64,000 bases of DNA. Origin: Rhodospirillum centenum SW. GTDB lineage: Bacteria > Pseudomonadota > Alphaproteobacteria > Azospirillales > Azospirillaceae. A model generated the notes under the pieces. It was not told the DNA's origin. It saw nothing but the letters and a program-made list of their open reading frames with translations, and did no database searches. The DNA is taken from positions 1,942,501-2,006,500 of the forward strand of contig NC_011420.2 in the NCBI RefSeq assembly GCF_000016185.1, in the 5' to 3' direction. Made by a program: the position numbers and the translations under genes. Below, in pieces: positions 27,085-34,576 of this stretch. How positions within the stretch are numbered: the stretch's first letter is position 1; every line of letters begins with the position of its first letter.

Positions 27085-27543
27085 ATGCGCCTGTGGCTTG
27101 CCGCCGTGGGGCGGGCCAGGCCCGGCCCCGCGCGCGACCTGTTCGAGGAGTACCGCGGCCGCCTGGGCTGGCCCCTGACCTTGAAAGAGGTCGAGGCCCG
27201 CAAGCGGGTGGCGGGCGAGGAACTGAAGCGGCTGGAAGCGGACCTGCTTCTGGCCGCGGTTCCCCCCGGCGCCATCCTGGTGGCGCTGGACGAGCGCGGC
27301 CAGATGCTCGCCTCCGAAGCCTTCGCCCGCCGCCTGGGCACCTGGCGCGACCAGGACAGCGCCGACATCGCCTTCGTCATCGGTGGCGCCGACGGACTGG
27401 CCGAGGAGGTGCGGCGCCGCGCCGACCTGCTGCTGGCCTTCGGCCCCATGACCTGGCCGCACATGCTGGTGCGCGGGATGCTGGCCGAGCAGATCTATCG
27501 CGCCCAGCAGATCCTGGCCGGCCACCCCTATCACAGGGCTTAA
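27085..27543 (+). CDS. rlmH: 23S rRNA (pseudouridine1915-N3)-methyltransferase
   Basis: SPOUT-class methyltransferase of 152 aa that methylates the pseudouridine in helix 69 of 23S rRNA. The knotted SAM-binding region shows LVALDERGQMLASEAFA, IAFVIGGADGL and the C-terminal TWPHMLVRGMLAEQIYRAQQILAGHPYHR, which is highly conserved. Start ATG 27085, 34 bases after rsfS. Confidence 0.97.
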   Translation: MRLWLAAVGRARPGPARDLFEEYRGRLGWPLTLKEVEARKRVAGEELKRLEADLLLAAVPPGAILVALDERGQMLASEAFARRLGTWRDQDSADIAFVIGGADGLAEEVRRRADLLLAFGPMTWPHMLVRGMLAEQIYRAQQILAGHPYHRA

Positions 27544-27688
27544 GACTTCCGAAGGCGTCACACGCCTGCACGCGCTGCATGACAACGGCGGACGGACCTG
27601 CATTCCCGCCGATCTGCTTTCCCACGCCACCGAACACTTCCATGCTAGCCTTCAATACTCGGGCAACGCTTGACATGGGGAGGTCGGT

Positions 27689-28294
27689 ATGCGGAAAGCA
27701 TCGCTGTCGGTGGCGTCTGTTCTCTCCTTCTCCCTTGGAACCCTGGCCGTCGGACTCCTGGCCCTGGTCATGTGCACCGGGCCGGCGGTGGCGGAGGTCC
27801 GGTCCCTGAGCACGACCGGCACCATCACGGTGATCGGGCTGACCGATGTGCAGCTCTGCGTGCGGGAGACCCTGCGGGACAATCTCGACGAGGCGGACTA
27901 CTGGTGTACCCGGACCCTGCAACGGGCGGAGAGCAGCATCAACAGCCGCGCCGTGGCCTCGGTCCACCGCGGCGTGCTGAACCTGAAGCGTGGCCGGACG
28001 GCGGACGCGCTGGCGGACATGAACGAGGCGATCCGGCTGACGCCCGACTATGGCGACGCCCACTTCAACCTGGGCAACGCCCTGTTCGCGCTGGGCCGCT
28101 ACGGCGAGGCGGCGCAGGCCTACGGCAGCGCCATCGCGCTCGCCAATTCGACCATGCCGGACCTGACCTACTTCAACCGGGCCAAGGCCCATGAGCGGCT
28201 GGGTCGGGCAGACCTCGCCCGCGCCGACTACGATCAGGCCCGCGCCCTGATGGCGCCGGACAGCCCCCTGCGCGGACGGCTGGCGCAGAACTGA
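27689..28294 (+). CDS. Secreted tetratricopeptide-repeat protein
   Basis: 201 aa with a signal peptide (MRKASLSVASVLSFSLG..., cleavage expected near AVAEV at about residue 37). The mature part begins with a short domain containing two cysteines (QLCVRETL, YWCTRTL), followed by three TPR units (ASVHRGVLNLKRGRTADALADMNEAIRLTP, DAHFNLGNALFALGRYGEAAQAYGSAIAL, and a third to the C-terminus). Probably a periplasmic scaffold; partner unknown. A strong hairpin follows the stop. Confidence 0.8.
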   Translation: MRKASLSVASVLSFSLGTLAVGLLALVMCTGPAVAEVRSLSTTGTITVIGLTDVQLCVRETLRDNLDEADYWCTRTLQRAESSINSRAVASVHRGVLNLKRGRTADALADMNEAIRLTPDYGDAHFNLGNALFALGRYGEAAQAYGSAIALANSTMPDLTYFNRAKAHERLGRADLARADYDQARALMAPDSPLRGRLAQN

Positions 28295-28329
28295 CCGGCG
28301 GCGGCGCGGAAACGGTCCATGATGAAAGA

Positions 28330-28365
28330 GGCGTGGGGCGGCAGGATCACCCGCCGCCCCACGCC
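28330..28365 (+). terminator. Strong hairpin after the TPR gene
   Basis: GGCGTGGGGCGGC (28330-28342) pairs perfectly with GCCGCCCCACGCC (28353-28365) across a 10-base loop. It lies 36 bases after the TPR gene stop and ends that transcript or protects it; no T-tract follows. Confidence 0.6.
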
Positions 28366-28498
28366 GGTCCGTGCCGGGACAAGACCTGTTACCGACAGAC
28401 AAGACCTGCGGGGTTGACGCGGCCGCCCAGCCAAAGCTTCACTGGCGCCCCGTCGCGGCCCGGGCTAAGAGCGCGGCCGGATTACGCGCGAGGTCGCC

Positions 28499-29209
28499 TT
28501 GCTCCGCTATTCGCTGGTCATTCCGGTCCTGAACGAACAGGACAACGTGCTGCCCCTGGTCGAGGAGCTGTACGCCGTCCTGGACCCCGGCTTCGAACTG
28601 ATCTTCGTGGATGACGGCTCCACCGACGCCACGGCCGAGCGGCTGGCGGCGGCGAAGGAGCGCTTCCCCGGCCTGCGCCTGATCCGCCACGCCGGCCGCG
28701 CCGGCAAGAGTGCCGCCCTGCGCACCGGGATCGCTGCCGCCACCGCCCCCTGGATCGTCACCATGGACGGCGACGGCCAGAACGACCCGCGCGACGTGCC
28801 CCGCCTGCTGGCGGCGGCCGAGGCCGACCCCGCCGTGGCGCTGGTCGCCGGGCTGCGGCGCAAGCGCGACGACATCTGGCGCAAGCGCGTCGCCTCGCGC
28901 ATCGGCAACGGCATCCGCCGCGCCCTGCTGCGCGACGACTGCCCGGACACGGCCTGCGGGCTGAAGGCGATCCGGCGCGACGTGTTCCTGGGGCTGCCCT
29001 TCTTCGACAGCCTGCACCGCTTCTTCCCGGCGCTGGTGCGCCGGCACGGCCACGCCGTCGCCATGGTGGCGGTGAACGACCGGGCGCGGCGGGCCGGGGT
29101 CTCCAAGTACACGAACTGGGGCCGCGCCGTGGCCGGCCTGTTCGATCTGGCCGGCGTCGTCTGGCTGATGCGCCGCACCACCCTGCCCTCCGCCGCGACC
29201 GAGATCTGA
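28499..29209 (+). CDS. Family 2 glycosyltransferase (dolichol-phosphate mannosyltransferase-like)
   Basis: 236 aa GT-A enzyme: SLVIPVLNEQDNVLPLVEEL at the start, FIFVDDGSTD-type donor site (FVDDGSTDAT), GKSAALRTGI, and the metal motif TMDGDGQNDP. No C-terminal membrane pair, so it is a soluble GtrB/DPM1-type enzyme loading a sugar on polyprenyl phosphate. The start is TTG 28499 (LRYSLVIPV). It is followed 3 bases later by LabN and then by a GT39 transferase, which would use the lipid-linked sugar. Confidence 0.88.
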   Translation: MLRYSLVIPVLNEQDNVLPLVEELYAVLDPGFELIFVDDGSTDATAERLAAAKERFPGLRLIRHAGRAGKSAALRTGIAAATAPWIVTMDGDGQNDPRDVPRLLAAAEADPAVALVAGLRRKRDDIWRKRVASRIGNGIRRALLRDDCPDTACGLKAIRRDVFLGLPFFDSLHRFFPALVRRHGHAVAMVAVNDRARRAGVSKYTNWGRAVAGLFDLAGVVWLMRRTTLPSAATEI

Positions 29210-29212
29210 CCC

Positions 29213-29569
29213 ATGCTGTGGACCCATCTGGAATCGTGGTGGCAGGCGGCCGTCGCCGACAAGGGCTGGCTGGTCGTCTTCGGGCTGGCCGCCCAGACCA
29301 TGTTCATGATGCGCTTCGTGATCCAGTGGATCTCCTCGGAGCGGGCGAAGCGCAGCGTGGTGCCGGAGGCGTTCTGGTACTTCAGCCTCCTGGGCGGGAT
29401 GATGCTGGTGGTCTACGGCCTGCTGCGGCCGGATCTCGTCATCATCGTCGGGCAGATGCCGGCGCTGATCATCTACAGCCGCAACATCGTCCTGATCCGG
29501 CGCGAGAAGCGCCTGAAGGGGGCGGTCGAGCCGGCCGCGGAGGCCGCCCGCGAGGCGGTGGCGGAATGA
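29213..29569 (+). CDS. Lipid A biosynthesis N-terminal (LabN) domain protein
   Basis: 118 aa with three membrane segments (about 19-36, 52-70, 74-94). Family block FGLAAQTMFMMRFVIQWISSERAKRSVVPEAFWYFSLLGG identifies the LabN/LAB_N domain, often fused to or encoded beside DPM1-type glycosyltransferases. Role in flipping or handling lipid-linked sugars is suspected. Four-base overlap with the following GT39 gene. Confidence 0.88.
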   Translation: MLWTHLESWWQAAVADKGWLVVFGLAAQTMFMMRFVIQWISSERAKRSVVPEAFWYFSLLGGMMLVVYGLLRPDLVIIVGQMPALIIYSRNIVLIRREKRLKGAVEPAAEAAREAVAE

Positions 29570-31311
29570 GCCCGGTAACGGCGGGTGGATCGGCCGCGGA
29601 CGGGGCGCTGCGGCTGCCGCACTATCTGCTGATCGCGGCGGTGGCGCTGCTGCTGCTGCTGCCCGGCTTCTTCACGATCCCGCCCTTCGACCGGGACGAG
29701 AGCCGCTACGCCCAGGCCAGCCACCAGATGCTGGAGACGGGCGATTTCGTGGACATCCGCTTCCAGGAGGAGCCGCGGCACAAGAAGCCCGTGGGCATCT
29801 ACTGGATGCAGAGCGCGGCCGTGGCGCTTCTGTCCGACGACGGGCACGGCGCCATCTGGATGTACCGCCTGCCGTCCCTGCTGGGGGCCGTCGCGGCGGC
29901 GCTGCTGACGGCCTGGGCCGGGGCGCGGCTGTTCGGACCGGCGGCGGGGCTGGCCGGCGGGCTGGCCCTGGCGGCGGCGCTGGTGCTGGGCGTCGAGGCC
30001 CGCATGGCGAAGACGGACGCCGCCCTGCTGGCGACCGTGGCCGCGGCGCAGGGCGTGCTGGCGCAGTTCTACATGGCACGCGGCCGGCCGGGGATGCAGC
30101 CCGGGACCGGCGTCGCCCTGGCCTTCTGGGCGGCGCTGGGCGTCGGCATCCTGATCAAGGGGCCGATCATCCTGATGGTGACGGGCGGCACGCTCCTGGC
30201 GCTGGGCGCGGCCGACCGCGACCTGCGCTGGCTGAAGCCGCTGCGGCCTGCCCTGGGCGTGCCGCTGCTGCTGGCCATCGTGCTGCCCTGGCTGGTCGCC
30301 ATCGGCATCGCCACCGACTGGGAGTTCTTCCGCTACGCCATCGGGCACGAGTTCCTGGGCAAGGCGCATTCCGTGCAGGAAAGCCATTCCGGCCCGCCCG
30401 GCTACTATCTGGCGACCTTCTGGCTGAGCTTCTGGCCCTGGTCGCTGCCGGCGGTGCTGGCCCTGCCCTGGGCCTGGGCGGCGCGGCGGGAGCCGGCGGT
30501 GCGCTTCTGCCTCGCCTGGGTGCTGCCGAGCTGGATCATCTTCGAGGCGGTGTCCACCAAGCTGCCGCACTACACCATCATCGTCTTCCCGGCGATCGCC
30601 CTGCTGGCCGCCGCGTCCCTCCTGGACCGCGCGAACGGGGCGGACGGGGCCGGTGCCGCGGGGGCTCCCGCACCGGGCCAGGGGGCGCGCTGGTTCCGCG
30701 GCGGGGCCGCGGGCTTCTATCTGCTGGTCACCGCCGCCTTCGCCGGGGGCGCCGTCTGGTTCCCCTACGACCTGGAAGGCCGGGTCGAGCCGCTGGCCGT
30801 GGCCGCCGCCGTCGCCATCCTGGGCACCGGCATCGCCGTCGCGGTCTTCGCGGCAAGGCGGCAGGCGGAACGGCTGCTGGTGGCCGGTCTGATCGGCGCC
30901 GCCGCGACCTACGGTCTGGCCCACGGCGCGGTGCTGCCGCGGATCGAGCCGATGTGGCTGAGCCCGAAGGTCGCCGCCGCGCTGGAGAAGCACCGCCCCT
31001 GCCCCGGCACGGTGCTGGCCGCGGCCGGCTATACCGAGCCCAGCATGGTCTTCCTGGTCGGCACCGGCACCGTGCTGGGCGCGGGCGACCGGGTGGCCCG
31101 ACACCTGCTGGCGGACCCGGCCTGCGCCCTGGGGCTGGTCACCGGCGAGGCGGAGGAGCGCCGCTTCCGCGAGGCGCTGGGCGGTGCGGAACCGCGCCTG
31201 CTGGAAGAAATCCCCGGCTTCAACTATTCCCGCGGCAAGCGGGTGGTGCTGCGCCTCTACACGCTGGCGCCCGCCGCTGCGGACCCCGACCAACCCCGGC
31301 AACAGCCATAG
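29566..31311 (+). CDS. Family 39 glycosyltransferase (ArnT-like)
   Basis: 581 aa polytopic membrane glycosyltransferase (GT-C). The N-terminal periplasmic loop carries the DE motif of the family, PPFDRDESRYAQAS, then EEPRHKKPVGIYWMQ; KTDAALL and HEFLGKAHSVQESHSGPPGYYLATFWLSFWPWS follow, all typical of ArnT/PMT relatives that take sugar from undecaprenyl phosphate to lipid A or other acceptors. Start ATG 29566 within ATGA. Encoded last in the GT2-LabN-GT39 operon. The transferred sugar is not evident; arnB/arnA are absent here. Confidence 0.88.
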   Translation: MSPVTAGGSAADGALRLPHYLLIAAVALLLLLPGFFTIPPFDRDESRYAQASHQMLETGDFVDIRFQEEPRHKKPVGIYWMQSAAVALLSDDGHGAIWMYRLPSLLGAVAAALLTAWAGARLFGPAAGLAGGLALAAALVLGVEARMAKTDAALLATVAAAQGVLAQFYMARGRPGMQPGTGVALAFWAALGVGILIKGPIILMVTGGTLLALGAADRDLRWLKPLRPALGVPLLLAIVLPWLVAIGIATDWEFFRYAIGHEFLGKAHSVQESHSGPPGYYLATFWLSFWPWSLPAVLALPWAWAARREPAVRFCLAWVLPSWIIFEAVSTKLPHYTIIVFPAIALLAAASLLDRANGADGAGAAGAPAPGQGARWFRGGAAGFYLLVTAAFAGGAVWFPYDLEGRVEPLAVAAAVAILGTGIAVAVFAARRQAERLLVAGLIGAAATYGLAHGAVLPRIEPMWLSPKVAAALEKHRPCPGTVLAAAGYTEPSMVFLVGTGTVLGAGDRVARHLLADPACALGLVTGEAEERRFREALGGAEPRLLEEIPGFNYSRGKRVVLRLYTLAPAAADPDQPRQQP

Positions 31312-31327
31312 AAAAGGAGACCATCCC

Positions 31328-31798
31328 ATGGCAGGACGGATCGACGCGCGCCTCGCGGAACTGGGCATCGAGCTGCCGCAGGCCGCCGCCCCCGTGGCCG
31401 CCTACGTGCCCGCGGTGCGCACGGGCAACCTGCTCTTCCTCTCCGGCCAGATCACGCTGGAGAACGGCGAGCTGCGCCACAAGGGCAAGCTGGGCGACGG
31501 CATCGACCTGGAGACCGGCCGGCAGGCGGCGCGGCTGTGCGGCCTGAACATCCTGGCCCAGGCGAAGGCCGCCCTGGGCGGCGACCTGGACCGCGTGGTG
31601 CGGGTGGTGAAGCTGGTCGGCTTCGTGAACTCCACCCCCGACTTCGTGGACCAGCCGAAGGTCGTCAACGGCGCCTCGGAGCTGATGCAGGAGGTGTTCG
31701 GCGAGGCCGGCCGCCATGCCCGCTCCGCCGTCAGCGCCGGCAGCCTGCCCCTGGGCGTGGCGGTCGAGGTCGAGGCGATCCTGGAAGTGGCGGACTGA
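31328..31798 (+). CDS. RidA-family enamine/imine deaminase-like protein
   Basis: 156 aa YjgF/YER057c/UK114 family, the longer subgroup with an N-terminal extension (MAGRIDARLAELGIELP). Family blocks: LLFLSGQIT, GRQAARLCGLNILAQAKAALGGDLDRVVRVVKL, and HARSAVSAGSLPLGVAVEVEAI, with the conserved Arg in HARSAVS. RidA proteins hydrolyse reactive enamines formed by PLP enzymes; this subgroup is less well studied. An AAGGAGA site precedes ATG 31328. Confidence 0.9.
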   Translation: MAGRIDARLAELGIELPQAAAPVAAYVPAVRTGNLLFLSGQITLENGELRHKGKLGDGIDLETGRQAARLCGLNILAQAKAALGGDLDRVVRVVKLVGFVNSTPDFVDQPKVVNGASELMQEVFGEAGRHARSAVSAGSLPLGVAVEVEAILEVAD

Positions 31799-31828
31799 CA
31801 GCCGGCGGTCGGAACCGGGTGCGGGCGG

Positions 31829-31849
31829 GGGAGGCTTCCGGAGCCTCCC
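31829..31849 (+). terminator. Hairpin between RidA and GNAT-like genes
   Basis: GGGAGGCT (31829-31836) pairs with AGCCTCCC (31842-31849) with a five-base loop, about 30 bases after the RidA stop. A short TT follows. Plausible terminator. Confidence 0.5.
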
Positions 31850-31903
31850 TTGCCCCGGCCGGGCGGGGCGCTACATGCTGTGGACGCCAACCCGGACCCG
31901 CCC

Positions 31904-33100
31904 ATGCCCGACGGACGCGACCTCCCGAGCAGCCTGACCCTGCGCCTCGTCCCCCATATCGCGGAGGTCGGCGCCGACGAGTGGGACACCCTGGCCGGGC
32001 CGGACAACCCCACCGTGAGCCACGCCTTCCTACGTCTGCTGGAAGAGAGCGGGTCCGTCGGCAAGGGCACCGGCTGGACCCCGCAGCATCTGACCCTGCG
32101 CGACGGCGCCGGCACGCTGCTGGGGGCGATGCCGCTCTACCTGAAGTCCCATTCCTACGGCGAATACGTCTTCGACCATGCCTGGGCCGCCGCCTGGGAG
32201 CGGGCGGGCCGCGACTACTACCCCAAGCTCCAGTCGGCCGTTCCCTTCACCCCGGTGACGGGGCCGCGCCTGCTGGTCCGCCCGCAGGCGCCCGAAGGCA
32301 CGGCGGAGGCGATGCTGCGCGGGCTGGAGCAGATCGCCCGCACCAACGGCCTGTCCTCCGTCCATGTCACCTTCCCGACGGCGGCGGAGTACGATCTGGC
32401 CGGCCGCGCCGGCTGGCTGCAACGGCTGGGCCGGCAGTTCCACTGGGAGAACCGGGGCTATGGCAGCTTCGACGACTTCCTGGGGGCGCTGAGCGCGCGC
32501 AAGCGCAAGGCCGTGCGGCGGGAACGGCGGGAGGTGGCGGAGAGCGGGCTGGTCCTGCACAGCCTGACCGGCGACGCCCTGCGGCCGGAGCACTGGGACG
32601 CCTTCCACCGGCTCTACATGGCGACCAGCGACCGCAAATGGGGCTGGGCCTACCTGACGCGGGACTTCTTCCACCGGCTGGGCACGGTAATGCCCGACCG
32701 GGTGCTGCTGGTGCTGGCGGAGGACGGGGGCCGCTGGGTCGGGGGCGCGCTGAACCTGATCGGCACGGACACGCTCTACGGCCGCAACTGGGGGTCCGCC
32801 GGGGAATACCCGTTCCTGCATTTCGAGGCGTGCTATTACCGCGCCATCGACTTCGCCATCGCCCGAGGTCTGAAGCGGGTGGAGGCCGGCGCCCAGGGCG
32901 AGCACAAGATCCAGCGCGGCTATCTGCCGAGCCCCACCTACAGCGTCCACCACATCGTGGACCGCGGCTTCCGCCGTGCCGTGGCCGACTTCCTGGAGCG
33001 CGAACGCGCCACCGAGACGGAGGAGACGGCGCTGCTGGCGGCAGAGAGCCCCTACCGCAAGGACGGCGGCGATGACGCCGGCGGACGTGAGGGCGCTTAG
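31904..33100 (+). CDS. FemAB/GNAT-fold acyltransferase (COG3146 family)
   Basis: 398 aa. The COG3146 peptidogalycan-biosynthesis/recognition family is visible as NPTVSHAFLRLLEESGSV, LYLKSHSYGEYVFDHAWA, YYPKLQSAVPFTPVTGPRLL, VHVTFP, FHWENRGYGSFDDFLGALSARKRKAVRRER and GAQGEHKIQRGYLPSPTYSVHHI. Domain order is that of a duplicated GNAT fold. The substrate is unknown. ATG 31904 is the best start; 18 upstream in-frame codons lack similarity. It converges with the WYL gene. Confidence 0.87.
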   Translation: MPDGRDLPSSLTLRLVPHIAEVGADEWDTLAGPDNPTVSHAFLRLLEESGSVGKGTGWTPQHLTLRDGAGTLLGAMPLYLKSHSYGEYVFDHAWAAAWERAGRDYYPKLQSAVPFTPVTGPRLLVRPQAPEGTAEAMLRGLEQIARTNGLSSVHVTFPTAAEYDLAGRAGWLQRLGRQFHWENRGYGSFDDFLGALSARKRKAVRRERREVAESGLVLHSLTGDALRPEHWDAFHRLYMATSDRKWGWAYLTRDFFHRLGTVMPDRVLLVLAEDGGRWVGGALNLIGTDTLYGRNWGSAGEYPFLHFEACYYRAIDFAIARGLKRVEAGAQGEHKIQRGYLPSPTYSVHHIVDRGFRRAVADFLERERATETEETALLAAESPYRKDGGDDAGGREGA

Positions 33101-33179
33101 GGCCTGGAACAGACCCGCAGCATGAGCCGGATGGCGCTTCCGGAACCACTCTTCGCTGCCACAAGACGCTGTCGGTGCC

Positions 33180-34031
33180 TCATGACAGCCGGATGCGCTG
33201 ATGGATCTCGATATGCTGCTTTTCCGGTGAGCGGTGATCCGGATCGATATCCAGCCCAAGCCGGCGCTCCGCATAATAGAGCAAGGCTTCCCTGACGGTC
33301 AGGCGCAGATATCCATCCACCATGCCGTAGTCACGCTCAATCGCCGCTCTCTGAGGCAAGGACAAGCGGCGGTGCGGGACAATTTCCAGCAGGATCAACT
33401 GGTGCCATTGGGCATCCTGGGCGGGATCGGACTCTGCCGGGTCCTGCCCGCTCACCGACAGGATGCGGCCCAGCACGAAATCCTTGAAGACCTTGTCGCG
33501 GCGGCACCAGGACCGGGCGTGCCACCGGAAACCGTCGAAGGCCAGGGCGTGCGGTTCAATCCAGCGGTCCGTCGGCGCTGCGGCGGTCATGGACTGGTAG
33601 CGGACCGCCAGCGCCTGCCGCCGTTGGATCGCCGTGACGATGGCCCGCAGGATGTCCGGGGGCACGGCACGGCGCGGTGTGGGTACCGTTGAGAAGGGCG
33701 GCAGATCCGCGGGAGAGATGCCGGCATCCGCGACGATACCCTCCGCATCCAGCCGCAACCAGGCAAGATAGCGATCACTGTCCGGTGTCAGCACCACCGG
33801 CTGGAAGCCTGGGGCGGCCCGGTAACATTTGGCGCTCTTGTCGTAGCGGATGTTACCCGGCGCCATCGACTGATAGCGGGTCAGGTCCCCCGACGCCTGA
33901 TTGATGGAGATGTCGAACCTTTCCATCAGGTCGGAGCGGTTCACCGTCCCGCCCCAGTACAGGCGGAACTCGATGAATTCAAGACGATGCCGGATGCCCC
34001 AGCGCAACCCGGACGAGTCCCCTTGTCCCAT
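33180..34031 (-). CDS. WYL-domain transcriptional regulator beside the CRISPR-Cas operon
   Basis: 283 aa. An N-terminal winged helix (RHRLEFIEFRLYWGGTVNRSDLMERFDISINQASGDLTRYQ) is followed by a WYL-type domain (ALAVRYQSM; RWIEPHALAFDGFRWHARSWCRRDKVFKDFVLGRI) and a C-terminal WCX-like segment. This architecture is shared with BrxR/CapW-type regulators found beside BREX, CBASS and CRISPR loci, which repress defence genes until a ligand is sensed. It is divergent from the HIRAN-cas3 operon with 123 bases between, so it is the likely controller of that operon. Start ATG complement of 34029-34031; an ATG 14 codons upstream is possible. Confidence 0.85.
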   Translation of the reverse strand: MGQGDSSGLRWGIRHRLEFIEFRLYWGGTVNRSDLMERFDISINQASGDLTRYQSMAPGNIRYDKSAKCYRAAPGFQPVVLTPDSDRYLAWLRLDAEGIVADAGISPADLPPFSTVPTPRRAVPPDILRAIVTAIQRRQALAVRYQSMTAAAPTDRWIEPHALAFDGFRWHARSWCRRDKVFKDFVLGRILSVSGQDPAESDPAQDAQWHQLILLEIVPHRRLSLPQRAAIERDYGMVDGYLRLTVREALLYYAERRLGLDIDPDHRSPEKQHIEIHQRIRLS

Positions 34032-34061
34032 GATTGAATCTCCCTTGACTCCCTGTCCGGC

Positions 34062-34089
34062 TTTACCCACCATGAGATGCGAATATAAA
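34062..34089 (+). promoter_or_regulatory. Candidate promoter of the HIRAN-cas operon
   Basis: TTTACC (34062-34067) and TATAAA (34084-34089) are spaced by 16 bases, in the only AT-rich part of the divergent region. The operon start codon is 66 bases downstream behind an AGGAGGG site. The WYL regulator gene lies on the other side, so its operator should overlap here. Confidence 0.45.
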
Positions 34090-34154
34090 ATGGATGGACC
34101 GCCTTAAAGGACCCGTCAATCTTCACCACTCATCTGATTTCAGGAGGGAAAATC

Positions 34155-34571
34155 ATGCTGCCGCAAGGACCGGCGCCGATCAAGCGGCGGGGCCTTCTGG
34201 CTGGCCTGGCCGGGCTTGCCGGTGGACTGATCGCCCCGCGCGCAACCCAGGCAGCGGCAGCCCCGTCCGCCCCGATCCTGCTGCTGGAAAGCCAGGTCGC
34301 GGGCACAGCCTATTACGATGCAGGCAAACTGCTGAAGGGATTGTCGCCGGGGCAGCGCCTGACCCTGCGCCGTCAGCCGGACAACAGGCATGACGGTCTG
34401 GCCATCGAGGTGCTGGTGCCTGACGCCGGCAAGCTGGGCTACGTGCCCCGGATCCACAACCAGCCGCTGGCGCGACTGATGGATGCAGGCAAAGTCCTGC
34501 ACGCCGAAGTATTGGCTCTGACTCCGCAGGAATGGGAAAAGGTGCGGATCCAGGTCTGGATGGCAGGGTGA
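34155..34571 (+). CDS. Exported HIRAN-domain protein at the head of the cas operon
   Basis: 138 aa. Residues 1-36 look like a Tat signal (IKRRGLLAGLAGLAGGLIAP, ending in TQAAAA). The rest is one HIRAN domain: LLESQVAGTAYYDAG, LKGLSPGQRLTLRRQPDNRHDGLAIEV and KLGYVPRIHNQPLARLMDAGK. HIRAN domains of Rad5/HLTF bind single-stranded 3' DNA ends; in bacteria they also occur as short free-standing proteins. An export signal on such a domain is unexpected. The stop is five bases before the cas3 start, so co-transcription is very likely. Start ATG 34155 after AGGAGGG. Confidence 0.85.
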   Translation: MLPQGPAPIKRRGLLAGLAGLAGGLIAPRATQAAAAPSAPILLLESQVAGTAYYDAGKLLKGLSPGQRLTLRRQPDNRHDGLAIEVLVPDAGKLGYVPRIHNQPLARLMDAGKVLHAEVLALTPQEWEKVRIQVWMAG

Positions 34572-34576
34572 CGGGT

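Noticed and set aside
33101-34154. Mobile-element borders of the CRISPR island
   Set aside because: I looked for inverted repeats, transposase fragments and tRNA attachment sites around 33.1 kb and 43.3-43.5 kb and saw none.
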